From contig NZ_CP058559.1 in assembly GCF_014467015.1 (NCBI RefSeq), positions 434,001 through 498,000 on the forward strand: 64,000 bases of DNA, written 5' to 3'. Of this stretch, positions 28,843-37,621 are shown in pieces; position 1 is the first letter of the stretch; each line of letters starts with the position of its first letter. The DNA is from Alkalicella caledoniensis. GTDB lineage: Bacteria; Bacillota; Proteinivoracia; Proteinivoracales; Proteinivoracaceae. The notes beneath the pieces are model-generated. The model had not been told where the DNA came from. It saw only the letters and a list, made by a program, of their open reading frames with translations, and ran no database searches. The translations under genes and the position numbers were made by a program.

Positions 28843-30642
28843 TTCTCTCACAGTATAATAGCCCGATTGAGTCCTTACAAATCTATTATCTTGCGTCAGT
28901 GAGTTATATATTGTCTGTTCTTTAGTATAGTGAGTTTTGTTTACAATTTTACTTATCTGCTTATAGTACAGGGGTGTTTTACTATTGTTTAATATTTCAA
29001 AAATATAGTCTGAGATATGTTTATACTCTTTAATACCCCACTCTGTAAGACCATAGATACCTCTACCTACTCTTGCAAAAATCTGTTTATGATTTGCTAG
29101 GATGGCCCTTGCGTACTGTACAGTGACCTTGTTATCATCATTAGCTGAATCATTTACCTTATTAATTATATCTAAATAGTGTAAGGGTTTTCCTGTTCCC
29201 CTTAAAGCATTAATAATACTTTGAACCTTAGTTCCTTCTCTACTCTCTAAGGTATAACTACCTACTGCTGTTAGAGATAGTGACTGGGCTGAGGCTAAAC
29301 ATGCGGGAATAAAGTTATCTAAAACTCCTGAAACAGGTGCCTCCTTATTTTTCAAGTTGAAGTATAAAGGTCTTTGTTTAAGTTCATTAAGTAAATCCTC
29401 TTGCTCTAATGGACCTTGCTGTAGTAGCTTTATCCCTTCTTCGATAACCCTCTGATAATGTTCTAATGGAAGAATGGTCATCCCCCATACGTTGTATGAT
29501 ACATTTTCAAACATAGGGTCTAAATCCAATAACATTTCCCCTAAAGCATTTATATTTAAACTAATATCTTTGTAATAAGTATTGAACTCTTTGAAGAAAA
29601 CTTCTTGTAAAAACACACCCCCTTGGGTAAACCCAAAAATATGAAACCAAAGAAGGAGATTAATGTTTTCAAAATATACGTTAGCTAGAATTTTAGTCTT
29701 AATTCTTTTAATTATTTGCTGGATCCTCGCCCTTGTAAGACCGTATTTATCCCCAATTTCTTGCAAAGTGCTTTTTTTCGAACTGAATCCATAATATAGT
29801 TTTATCATTTCCTTTTCTCTAACACTTAATCCATTAAATATACCCTCGCTCCAAAGTTTAGAATCCCTTGAAACCACTTTTTCTCTAAGAGCATTTAATA
29901 AATCCGGAAGTTTTTGATATGTTAATTCACCATTTTGACTTTCACAAATTTGAGAAGAATCATTGGTTGTTTGCCTTAATAAGCTATGATTATAAAAATA
30001 CAGTTTATCAAAAATTCTACCTTTATATTTCAAATATAAACTATTTTCATCTTGATTGATTAAATCCTCTATTGTTTGTATTCCTTCTCTTTTTAATATA
30101 AGTAGAATCTCTTCTTCTATGGGCAAAAACTCTACAGGATAGTTAATAAGTATACCTTGATACACAGAACGGTTCTCTTTGCTAACTCTTACACCCCATT
30201 GATGTGTTTGACATTCCCTTAAGTTAGACAAAGTTTCTTTAAGCTCTTTTACCTTTAAAATTACCTCCAGTGCCGATTTTCCACCTAGATTTTTAATATC
30301 CATTAAGGCGGGTATTGAGATGTTAACTAATTTTTCAACAGTATCTATTCCAACGCTTAATAGACAATTCTCTACCCTTGGTGAAAAATGTAACTTACCA
30401 ACGTTTGTTTTGCAATTGAAGGACTCATCTGTGTTTAGTTCCTTCTCAATTGCATATTTAATTTCGTTCAGGGTTACTTTACCACAATTAGATGTTTCTC
30501 CTAGCATCTGATCGTTTGTCAAATACAATTGGCCAAATGTTTTTATATCACATTGCTTAAGAACATTTCTAGCCCGTGTGGAAAGTTTTAAATCTGAAAC
30601 AGGTTTAAATAAGAGCTCTGGTGGCAAGACTTTTTTGCTCAT
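28828..30642 (-). CDS. Multidomain regulator with RNAP alpha-CTD-like, sigma-4-like and HARE-like domains
   Basis: 604 residues, no membrane segment. Residues 14-68 closely resemble the RNA polymerase alpha C-terminal domain (PVSDLKLSTRARNVLKQ ... GKVTLNEI); residues 80-134 are a second copy (NVGKLHFSPRVENCL ... LGGKSALEV), and 174-220 may be a third. Residues 272-320 look like sigma-70 region 4 (SVREKEMIKLYYGF ... LTRARIQQIIKRIK). The end (472-600) holds two winged-helix segments; the first, with GKPLHYLDIINKVND and RVGRGIYGLTEWG, resembles the HARE-HTH domain found in the delta subunit RpoE. It could contact promoters or polymerase, but no function is known to me. Stop codon lies inside a convergent terminator. 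Confidence 0.75.
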   Translation of the reverse strand: MSKKVLPPELLFKPVSDLKLSTRARNVLKQCDIKTFGQLYLTNDQMLGETSNCGKVTLNEIKYAIEKELNTDESFNCKTNVGKLHFSPRVENCLLSVGIDTVEKLVNISIPALMDIKNLGGKSALEVILKVKELKETLSNLRECQTHQWGVRVSKENRSVYQGILINYPVEFLPIEEEILLILKREGIQTIEDLINQDENSLYLKYKGRIFDKLYFYNHSLLRQTTNDSSQICESQNGELTYQKLPDLLNALREKVVSRDSKLWSEGIFNGLSVREKEMIKLYYGFSSKKSTLQEIGDKYGLTRARIQQIIKRIKTKILANVYFENINLLLWFHIFGFTQGGVFLQEVFFKEFNTYYKDISLNINALGEMLLDLDPMFENVSYNVWGMTILPLEHYQRVIEEGIKLLQQGPLEQEDLLNELKQRPLYFNLKNKEAPVSGVLDNFIPACLASAQSLSLTAVGSYTLESREGTKVQSIINALRGTGKPLHYLDIINKVNDSANDDNKVTVQYARAILANHKQIFARVGRGIYGLTEWGIKEYKHISDYIFEILNNSKTPLYYKQISKIVNKTHYTKEQTIYNSLTQDNRFVRTQSGYYTVREIKKT

Positions 30643-30804
30643 GAGGTAATCCCTCCCTACACCCTTTACAAATTTTTCGCAATTTCAACTATTGCTTTTA
30701 CTCTGATATAATATAATTCTATAAAAAATGTAAATATCCTTTTTTATTTTAAATATTTACAGAAATTTTATATTTTTGTTGATTTCAGTATAGGAAGTTT
30801 AATC

Positions 30805-30836
30805 TAAAAAAAACATGACAACTAAGTTGTCATGTT
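30805..30836 (-). terminator. Intrinsic terminator after queG
   Basis: Minus-strand AAACATGACAACT/AGTTGTCATGTTT (30811-30836) followed by eight T, five bases from the queG stop. Confidence 0.9.
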
Positions 30837-30840
30837 TTCC

Positions 30841-31776
30841 CTATGTTCCCTTGGGTTGTGTTTCCTTATCTTTTATAGCATCTGCATTTCTTTTTAGCAC
30901 CGATTTTCCCCGCCAACTAAATGCAGTGTGCCCATATTTTTCTTTAAATGTTTTATTGCTATGCTTATCTAGTTCCTCTAAATCCATCCATCCAGGCTCT
31001 ATATGTTCATCAATCCCCTGGCTCTTAAGGACTTTATTTTTTGGACAGACCAATTGACAGGTATCGCATCCATAAATTCTTTTACCCATCTTATTAATTA
31101 TACTTTTAGGCAGGTCGCCCTTTTGCACAAGAACATTGGATAAACATTTATTATAGTCAATGGTGCCATCATCATTTATAGCCTTCGTGGGGCAAGCTAA
31201 TATGCAATTTCGACAATCTCCACATTGCCTATTCATTTGGGTGTCAGGTTTTATATATAAGTTTGTTAGTATATGTCCAAGCCATACATACGACCCACTT
31301 TTAGCAGTTATTAGACATGAGTTTTTTCCTATATATCCTAATCCTGCCCTTTTAGCTACTTCCCTATCTGACAAATGGCCTGTGTCCACGTAGGCTTTGA
31401 AAGTGTATTTACCTTCTGTTTGCTCATCAATAAACTCTATTAGTTCTTCCATGGAATCTTTCAGTAAAGTATGATAGTCAGTATGCCAAGCACTTGGGGA
31501 TATATATCCGTAATTTTCAGGTAATGGGTTATTTGCAGCTATGTCCATAAGATGTTTATAGCTCATGGCAACGGCAATTATGGTCTTACAGCTAGCTAAG
31601 ATTAATCTCGGATTTGTCCTTAGAGAGATTTCTTCTGTGACAAAAGGAGGATAAATGTTTTTCTCTTTTAAGGTTTGAAGGTGCATTAAATATTCAGTAA
31701 ATGGTTCAGAACCAGTGAATTTAATATCTAAAAAACCGATTTCTCTGCCTTTTTCTACGATATTCTCCTTTAGCAA
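30841..31776 (-). CDS. queG: Epoxyqueuosine reductase
   Basis: Cobalamin and iron-sulfur enzyme doing the last step of queuosine synthesis in tRNA. The N-terminal DUF1730 domain is followed by two [4Fe-4S] motifs, CGDCRNCILACPTKA and CDTCQLVCPKN. The 311 residues lack the C-terminal HEAT-like extension of longer QueG proteins, a short form that also occurs. The ATG at 31776 is used; the next gene upstream is the PhoR-type kinase, transcribed the same way with 33 bases between. Queuosine-modified tRNA-His (GUG) is one target, and that tRNA is encoded in this window. Confidence 0.9.
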   Translation of the reverse strand: MLKENIVEKGREIGFLDIKFTGSEPFTEYLMHLQTLKEKNIYPPFVTEEISLRTNPRLILASCKTIIAVAMSYKHLMDIAANNPLPENYGYISPSAWHTDYHTLLKDSMEELIEFIDEQTEGKYTFKAYVDTGHLSDREVAKRAGLGYIGKNSCLITAKSGSYVWLGHILTNLYIKPDTQMNRQCGDCRNCILACPTKAINDDGTIDYNKCLSNVLVQKGDLPKSIINKMGKRIYGCDTCQLVCPKNKVLKSQGIDEHIEPGWMDLEELDKHSNKTFKEKYGHTAFSWRGKSVLKRNADAIKDKETQPKGT

Positions 31777-31809
31777 CCTGTTTCCCCCCTTTACACCGTC
31801 AGGCTAACA

Positions 31810-33570
31810 TTATCTTTTTTGTGGTAGCGTAGCCCAAAAAGCTGTTCCGCTTTCACTGCTCATAACACCAACTTCTCCGTTAAACCCTTCTACAATGTGT
31901 TTTACAATGGCAAGCCCTAGTCCTGTTCCACCTTCTCCCCTTTGTCGAGATTTTTCTACTCTAAAAAATCTTTCAAAAATCCTTCTTTGATCTCTTTGGG
32001 GTATGCCTGGACCAGTGTCTATTACCACTATACGTACAAACCCATTATCTTGTGGTACAGCACTTATTGTTATCTTAGTTTTCACAGGAGTGTATTTGAT
32101 GGCATTTTCTAAGTAGTTTACTATGATTTGTTCTACATAATCTTTATCTACAGCTAAATTTATTTTTTCATCAACTTCAATGCTTATGCTGCTTCCCTTT
32201 GACTCAAATTTCTCTTTCAATAAATTGACCACAGATTCAACAACAATTTTTAAGTTACTACTTCCCTCTTTACGTTTCTTCTCGTTACTTTCTAGTTTAG
32301 ATAAATTCAGTAAATCAGTAATTAACCTACTTAACCTCAAAGACTCTGTTTTAATAATACCTAAAAAATGGTCAGTGGTTTCAGTATCTACATCACCATC
32401 TAACAGCGTCTCTGCAAACCCTTGTATTGCCGTTACTGGTGTTCTTAGTTCATGGGATACATTTGCAACTAGGTCTTTTCTCATTTGTTCTAGTTTTCTT
32501 AAATCAGTTATATCTTGTAATACTACAACAATCTCTTCATATTGACCTACTTTATTTTTGTAAACTCCAGCACCCTTAAAGCGAATAAACTGGTTCTCTC
32601 CAGTTGAATTTAGTAAAATAATCTCAATTTCATCTTGTTCAACTCCGCTTAGGAGGTTCATTACAAAATCATTTACTTGATAATCCCTTGTAAGGTGAGT
32701 TAGTGGCTTAGTACCTCCCCCTGAATCCGCACCTAAAATAGCCCTGGCTGCACTGTTAGAAGTCTCCACTAGTCCATTTTGATTTATAACAAGTACCCCA
32801 ACAGGTAAATTCCTCAAAATATTCTCAACCCTTGCCTTTTCTTTTGAGCTATTTTCTATCATCTTTCCTATATTATGGCCCATTTCATTAAATACTTTTT
32901 CAAGTTCTCCTATTTCATCCTTTGTATGGATTTCAGTCACAGGTTTGAAAACACCCTTACCGAATTTTTTAGCTTTAGCTGTCAGTTTATCAATAGAGCT
33001 TGTTATTGCACCTGATATCAAACTACCAAAAACCCCTGTTAATACTAACCCTATTAAACTAGCACCTATTATAGCAAAGCGTATCTTAGAAAGGGTCTCA
33101 TCAATTTCCACTAGTGGTTTTGCTAAGCGAAAGAAGCCAATCACCTCACCGCTTTCATTATAGATAGGTGCTGCTGAATAAAGCATCTCGCTATTGACTG
33201 TGGTGGAGTATCTACTTGCTGTTGTAATTTGCCCTTGTAAAGCACTTTGGATTTCTGGTCTATTAAGGTGATTTTCTAGCTCACCCACGGGTTTTAATGT
33301 TTCAGCTATGGGCACGCCATAAATATCTATTACCGTTACCCTTAAACCTAAAGTGTCCGTTATATTAAAAGAGTACTCATGTAGTTGTTCTACATTCAAC
33401 ACCTGTACGTAGTCTGCTAACAAAGTAGTATTGTTAATCAAGTTTTCTTTGAGTACTTCCATGTAGTGTTCACCAAAAAAACTAGAAAGGTATGCCCCTA
33501 AAATAAAGAACACAATAGTAAATAAAATGGCGTAGGTGTATGTTATTTTATTTCTTATACTAAATCTCAA
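31810..33570 (-). CDS. PhoR/WalK-type membrane sensor histidine kinase
   Basis: 586 residues: N-terminal membrane helix (about 10-30), an extracytoplasmic sensor (35-160), a second helix (about 166-190), HAMP (190-243), PAS (about 250-360), HisKA with acceptor His in VANVSHELRTPVTAI, and HATPase with NYLENAIKYTP, DTGPGIP and GEGGTGLGLAIVK. The architecture is that of PhoR/PnpS. Its start overlaps the response regulator stop by four bases (ATGA type), so the two are translated together. Phosphate sensing is likely by architecture, though no phosphate transport genes are nearby. Confidence 0.9.
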   Translation of the reverse strand: MRFSIRNKITYTYAILFTIVFFILGAYLSSFFGEHYMEVLKENLINNTTLLADYVQVLNVEQLHEYSFNITDTLGLRVTVIDIYGVPIAETLKPVGELENHLNRPEIQSALQGQITTASRYSTTVNSEMLYSAAPIYNESGEVIGFFRLAKPLVEIDETLSKIRFAIIGASLIGLVLTGVFGSLISGAITSSIDKLTAKAKKFGKGVFKPVTEIHTKDEIGELEKVFNEMGHNIGKMIENSSKEKARVENILRNLPVGVLVINQNGLVETSNSAARAILGADSGGGTKPLTHLTRDYQVNDFVMNLLSGVEQDEIEIILLNSTGENQFIRFKGAGVYKNKVGQYEEIVVVLQDITDLRKLEQMRKDLVANVSHELRTPVTAIQGFAETLLDGDVDTETTDHFLGIIKTESLRLSRLITDLLNLSKLESNEKKRKEGSSNLKIVVESVVNLLKEKFESKGSSISIEVDEKINLAVDKDYVEQIIVNYLENAIKYTPVKTKITISAVPQDNGFVRIVVIDTGPGIPQRDQRRIFERFFRVEKSRQRGEGGTGLGLAIVKHIVEGFNGEVGVMSSESGTAFWATLPQKR

Positions 33571-34259
33571 TACTTACCACTCCTAAAGCGATAGCCAACA
33601 CCCCTCAATGTTTGGATGGGTATATCATCTTCTCCATGTACACTTTCTAAGTTTTGTCGAAGCTGACGTATGTGAACATCAACTGTCCTACTGTCACCTA
33701 GGTAGTCATAGCCCCACACGTTAGAAAGCAATTCTTCCCTGGTGCAAACCTTACCGTCATTTTCAACTAGGTACATTAGTAAAGCAAACTGTTTTGGAGT
33801 CAGTTCCAAAGGCACACTTTTGTACTGGCAAAGGTATTGATCCCGATCTATCTTTAAATCACCCTTTTCCAAGTAATGTTTATTTTCAATTTTGTTGTTT
33901 CTGCGAAATGCTGCCTTGATTCTTGCCAAAAGCTCCCTTGGGCTAAAGGGTTTTGTCATATAGTCATCTGCACCTATCTCCAACCCAACAATTTTATCTA
34001 TTTCTTCGCCCTTTGCTGTTAGCATAATGACATATACATTAAACCCATGCTTCTGCCTTATATACTTACATACTTCTAGTCCATCAATTTCAGGTAGCAT
34101 TAAATCTAAAATAATAAGGTCAAAGGAGTTTTCTTTTATAAGACCAATTGCTTTTTGACCATCTGTTGCCGCCTCAACTTGATAACCTTCTTTCTTTAGG
34201 TTAAATTTCAACAACTCTAAGATGGCACTTTCATCTTCAACAACCAAAATTTTTCTCAT
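33567..34259 (-). CDS. PhoP/OmpR-family response regulator
   Basis: 230 residues: receiver domain with phospho-acceptor Asp in LIILDLMLPEIDG (about residue 53), Thr in VIMLTAKGEE and Lys in YMTKPFSPREL, then a winged-helix OmpR/PhoB DNA-binding domain (about 130-228, RTVDVHIRQLRQ, LRGVGYRF). Pairs with the kinase directly downstream. GGTGAG precedes the ATG. A promoter with TTGTGA-16-TATAAA lies at 34274-34301. Confidence 0.93.
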   Translation of the reverse strand: MRKILVVEDESAILELLKFNLKKEGYQVEAATDGQKAIGLIKENSFDLIILDLMLPEIDGLEVCKYIRQKHGFNVYVIMLTAKGEEIDKIVGLEIGADDYMTKPFSPRELLARIKAAFRRNNKIENKHYLEKGDLKIDRDQYLCQYKSVPLELTPKQFALLMYLVENDGKVCTREELLSNVWGYDYLGDSRTVDVHIRQLRQNLESVHGEDDIPIQTLRGVGYRFRSGKY

Positions 34260-34273
34260 GATCTCACCTCATG

Positions 34274-34301
34274 TTTATATTACTACCTTAGTTCTTCACA
34301 A
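34274..34301 (-). promoter_or_regulatory. Promoter of the PhoPR-type operon
   Basis: Minus-strand TTGTGA (34296-34301), 16-base spacer, TATAAA (34274-34279), 15 bases before the response-regulator start. An ATTAC...GTAAT dyad just upstream (34303-34327) might be a binding site but is not a clear PhoP box. Confidence 0.5.
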
Positions 34302-34336
34302 AAACATTACATTCCTGTATTGTAATCAAAAATTAA

Positions 34337-35362
34337 TTAACCTAAAAATTTGTTTATTTCTTTTGCAAAAGAATCTATGGGTAAAATAGAATCTGCTAAA
34401 TTCCTTTCTGCCACTTGCTTTGGCATACCATATATTGTGCATGTTTCTTCACTTTCCACATAAACCAAACCCTTTTGATTCTTTACCCACTGACTACCAT
34501 CTAATCCATCTTTACCCATCCCTGTTAAAACACATGCCAGCAATTTCTCTTTAAATATGCTTGCAGCAGACTTAAAAAGATAATCAACTGCTGGTCTACA
34601 GCCGTGCAAAGCCGGATCTTTATTTAGACTAATAATTTTGTATCCGTTGTGCTCCACTATTTCCATATGGTTATCACCAGGGGCTAAATAAACAACACCG
34701 TTTTTTATTTCTTCTTTATCCTCTGCTTCTTTCACTATAAATGGTGTAATGTCATTTAATCTTTTAGCAAGGGTTTTAGTGAAAAATGCAGGCATATGTT
34801 GAACAATAAATATGCTTTGGTTTAGGTACTCCATTTTTTCAAAAATCTGTGTAAGTGCTTTAGGCCCCCCCGTGGAGCATCCTATTACACAGATTCTATT
34901 TGGTTGTCCATGGGAAACCTCTCTTAAGGTTTTAACCTTCTTCTGTATTTTAATTTCTTTAGAGCTATCTTTTACTTTAGCTTTAGCTGATGTTTTGATT
35001 TTATCAACTAACTGATCTTTCAGTGCATAAACATCTAAACTAGTCTTAGGTTTTTGTAAAAAATCTATAGCCCCTAACTTAAGTGCCTCCATTGTGACAT
35101 CGGCACCTTCTTTAGTTAGAGAGCTAAACATCACAACTGGTGTTGGGCATTTTTTCATAATTAGTGACAATGTATCAAGGCCTGTTAAAACAGGCATTTC
35201 TATATCTAAAAGAACTACATCTGGTTTCAGCTCTATTACTTTTTTTATACCTTCGAACCCATTTTCAGCTTCTGCCACCACTTCAATGGAATTTTGACTT
35301 AATATATCTTTAATAACTCTTCTCATAAATCCTGAATCGTCTATTAGAACGGCTCGGGTCAT
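34337..35362 (-). CDS. cheB: CheB: chemoreceptor glutamate methylesterase/deamidase
   Basis: 341 residues: N-terminal receiver domain (Asp in VLLDIEMPVL, Lys in FLQKPKTSL) linked to a methylesterase domain with catalytic Ser in CSTGGPKAL, His in VQHMPAFFT and Asp in LTGMGKDG. It resets chemoreceptors. The ATG at 35362 is preferred, as AAGGGG lies upstream; an ATG six codons earlier overlaps that site. No cheR, cheA or cheW is seen nearby; the only receptor-like gene is the soluble fusion at 35926-36780, one gene away. Confidence 0.93.
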   Translation of the reverse strand: MTRAVLIDDSGFMRRVIKDILSQNSIEVVAEAENGFEGIKKVIELKPDVVLLDIEMPVLTGLDTLSLIMKKCPTPVVMFSSLTKEGADVTMEALKLGAIDFLQKPKTSLDVYALKDQLVDKIKTSAKAKVKDSSKEIKIQKKVKTLREVSHGQPNRICVIGCSTGGPKALTQIFEKMEYLNQSIFIVQHMPAFFTKTLAKRLNDITPFIVKEAEDKEEIKNGVVYLAPGDNHMEIVEHNGYKIISLNKDPALHGCRPAVDYLFKSAASIFKEKLLACVLTGMGKDGLDGSQWVKNQKGLVYVESEETCTIYGMPKQVAERNLADSILPIDSFAKEINKFLG

Positions 35363-35420
35363 ATTAACACCCCTTATCATTTAGTTTTGTTTATTCAATT
35401 ATATATTATCATTAAAAATA

Positions 35421-35461
35421 AAAAAAGCTCCCTAAAGTACTATTCTTACTTTAGAGAACTT
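35421..35461 (-). terminator. Intrinsic terminator after FMN-binding lipoprotein gene
   Basis: Minus-strand TTCTCTAAAGTA pairs imperfectly with TACTTTAGGGAG around AGAATAG, followed by seven T. Confidence 0.75.
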
Positions 35462-35466
35462 TACTA

Positions 35467-35844
35467 TTAATTTTCAGTTCCTTCTAGTGCATTTGCAACA
35501 GCATCTCTTATGCCTCTACTTGTGGCTGTTGCCCCTGTTATCAGCTCTATTTCTGTATCTTGAGCTTCAATTATTCTTTGTCCTGTTTGAGCTAATGCAT
35601 TGTCTGCTATGCCAGCACTTTCTTCATGATCAAGTACTTCAATCTCGGTGATTTCACCACCACTTACTACAACCCTAACTTCGATTTCACTATTGTAGCC
35701 TTGAGCTGAGCCTGTATATTCACCATCTTGATATCTTCCTTGATCATCTCCACCATTTTGTGCATCTCCACCAGCACCGCAGCCAGGCATAACCACTAAT
35801 AGCATCACAATAAGTAAGCTTACTAAAGTTAATTTAGCTTTCAT
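35467..35844 (-). CDS. FMN-binding domain lipoprotein
   Basis: 125-residue exported lipoprotein: hydrophobic signal, lipobox VMPGC, a Gly/Asp/Gln-rich linker, then one FMN_bind domain (about 40-122). The flavinylation-type motif ITGATATSRG is present; in RnfG/NqrC-like proteins and PplA-like lipoproteins the Thr in S/T-GAT is covalently linked to FMN by ApbE. It may carry electrons outside the membrane. No ApbE gene is in the window. ATG at 35844 is chosen because GGAGGG lies upstream; an in-frame TTG three codons earlier is less likely. Confidence 0.88.
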   Translation of the reverse strand: MKAKLTLVSLLIVMLLVVMPGCGAGGDAQNGGDDQGRYQDGEYTGSAQGYNSEIEVRVVVSGGEITEIEVLDHEESAGIADNALAQTGQRIIEAQDTEIELITGATATSRGIRDAVANALEGTEN

Positions 35845-35925
35845 AAATAACAACCCTCCTATAGTTTTATTCTATAGTTAGTGTTGCTCAAAACATAATC
35901 CATGTATTCATATAAAGAAATTTAA

Positions 35926-36780
35926 TTAATTAAGTGCAACTATCTCCTCTGCGAAATCCTTGATTTCCTCTGAAATTTTTGCCAGTTTATGTAAAATATT
36001 AAATGCTTCTTCTGTGGCCATTGCCTGTTTTTGTGCTACATTTGTTGATATATTTATTCCCCTTTGTACTGCACCCATGTTATTTTGAATTTCTAGTATA
36101 ACCTTCTGGATTTCTTCAACAGATGTATCACTTGATTCAGCCATTTTCCTAATTTCCTCTGCTACCACACCAAAACCTCTGCCAGCGTCTCCAGCCCTAG
36201 CAGCTTCGATGGATGAATTAATCCCTAGTATCTTACTTTGCTTACTAATAGATTTAATAAATCCTAAAATTTCTTGGGTTTTCCCTATTGCTTCGCTTGC
36301 ATTTTTTGACTCATTAACTAAAGTATGCCCCATATCAGAAAGGTCAGAAGTACTGATTTTTATTTGCTCAACTGATTGTTCAACTTTATGTATACCATCA
36401 TTTAAGCTCGTTAGATCTTTTTCAAGTTTTTCTGACATTTGCTTCAATTCCTTAATTAGATTATCACGTCCAGATACTATCTCCATTAAAAGGTTTGCAG
36501 CTTGTCCATCAATAATTGTGATACTCTCGTCTACATTTTCAAGTAACAACTTTTTAACTTTATCAACACCAGTTGCCTCTATAATACAATCAACGATACT
36601 ATGTTTAACAAAATCTAAAAAATTTCCTCCAGTTTCTATGGAGTTTTTTTGTGCAAGTTTAATACCCTCAGCTTGTTGATCCAAATCAGCTATCCAAGCG
36701 ACATTGACTGTTGGTAACTCCATAAGAATCTTAAGAATAGATGTACCTCCAACCCCTGCTCCAATAATTCCCACCTTCAT
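35926..36780 (-). CDS. Soluble chemoreceptor-like protein with NAD(P)-binding Rossmann domain
   Basis: 284 residues without membrane helices. Residues 1-100 form a dinucleotide-binding Rossmann fold (VGIIGAGVGGTS at 3-14, then acidic WIADLD ending strand 2, which favours NAD) resembling homoserine/aspartate dehydrogenase N-domains. Residues 110-280 are a coiled coil with the chemoreceptor signalling tip, SILGINSSIEAARAGDAGRGFGVVAEEIRK-type, split here as GINSSIEAARAG and GFGVVAEEIRKMAE. It could report cytoplasmic redox or a ligand to CheA/CheW. It has a good promoter at 36810-36838. Confidence 0.85.
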   Translation of the reverse strand: MKVGIIGAGVGGTSILKILMELPTVNVAWIADLDQQAEGIKLAQKNSIETGGNFLDFVKHSIVDCIIEATGVDKVKKLLLENVDESITIIDGQAANLLMEIVSGRDNLIKELKQMSEKLEKDLTSLNDGIHKVEQSVEQIKISTSDLSDMGHTLVNESKNASEAIGKTQEILGFIKSISKQSKILGINSSIEAARAGDAGRGFGVVAEEIRKMAESSDTSVEEIQKVILEIQNNMGAVQRGINISTNVAQKQAMATEEAFNILHKLAKISEEIKDFAEEIVALN

Positions 36781-36809
36781 AAATATACCTCCCCTTTTTG
36801 TCCATGCAG

Positions 36810-36838
36810 TTTATAAGAGTAAATGTAAATATTGTCAA
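36810..36838 (-). promoter_or_regulatory. Promoter of the Rossmann-chemoreceptor gene
   Basis: Minus-strand TTGACA (36833-36838), 17-base spacer, TATAAA (36810-36815), about 30 bases before the start codon. Confidence 0.72.
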
Positions 36839-36913
36839 AACCTATTATACCACTTTGTTGATTAATTTCTAGTGTAAATATAAATATGACTGTGCAAATT
36901 AAATAATTGGAAT

Positions 36914-36940
36914 CAAAAAAAAGCAGATGTTTATCTGCTT
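36914..36940 (-). terminator. Intrinsic terminator after 126-residue hypothetical gene
   Basis: Minus-strand AAGCAGATAAACATCTGCTT (36921-36940) followed by seven T. Confidence 0.85.
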
Positions 36941-37005
36941 CAACTTGTAAACAATCCTAAGACAAAGTCATAAACCAAGATGTGCATATTGAAAAACAGT
37001 ACAAT

Positions 37006-37386
37006 TTACCTTCCTAAACTATTTTCTAGTATTCCAATCTGAATTATAAGTGAATTTATCATTGAATTGTCCCCAGCAAGAATCTCCTTACAATACTCTT
37101 TTAATAGTTTGAAGTTCTTACGATAATAATTACCCTCGTATTCGCCTAAATTTCTGTCATAACCCTCTACCAAGTTGATAATCTCTTCAATCTCATGGGG
37201 TGTGATGAATTTTGATAAAAGGTTCTGATAGTAACCCTTTGATTTTAGTTCTTCTATTAAGCTACTTGCAAGGTTCACATCTTCTGCATAAACCTCTTCA
37301 TCTAGCAAAAATTTAGCAAAAACATCAACCTTTTTTTTACCCTGATCACTAAGTTTACCATAAGTATTTTGAAGGTCACCGACCAT
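37006..37386 (-). CDS. Hypothetical protein, all-helical, 126 residues
   Basis: Not recognised. The product is small, soluble, charged and probably helical (VGDLQNTYGKLSDQGKKKV ... LILIQIGILENSLGR-like end). It has no signal peptide, no cysteine and no obvious motif. The ATG at 37386 is used because GGAGGTG precedes it; a TTG seven codons upstream overlaps that site. It forms a single-gene unit with its own terminator, between the chemoreceptor fusion and a perfect inverted repeat. Good ribosome-binding site and normal codon use support a real gene. Confidence 0.65.
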   Translation of the reverse strand: MVGDLQNTYGKLSDQGKKKVDVFAKFLLDEEVYAEDVNLASSLIEELKSKGYYQNLLSKFITPHEIEEIINLVEGYDRNLGEYEGNYYRKNFKLLKEYCKEILAGDNSMINSLIIQIGILENSLGR

Positions 37387-37524
37387 AAAATACACCTCCG
37401 TAGCCAATATTTGAGAAGTTAAATTTATTATCCCCTCTAGTTGCTGTTATACTCTTGTCTATGTATATTAATTAATATAACTTTTAGAACCTCATAAATC
37501 ATCATGGTTTATGAATAAGTTTTT

Positions 37525-37574
37525 GAAATAATCAAAGCACACAGGAATTGATTTCTGTGTGCTTTGATTATTTC
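37525..37574. repeat. Perfect 20-bp inverted repeat, possible bidirectional terminator
   Basis: GAAATAATCAAAGCACACAG (37525-37544) and its exact complement (37555-37574) enclose a 10-base loop. It lies between two minus-strand genes. Neither flank has a clean T-run, though the arms themselves end in AT-rich sequence. A smaller dyad TCATAAA/TTTATGA is at about 37490-37513. Confidence 0.6.
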
Positions 37575-37621
37575 ATATGTTAAATATTAATTTTAACTTT
37601 TTCTACAATAAAGTACAGTAT

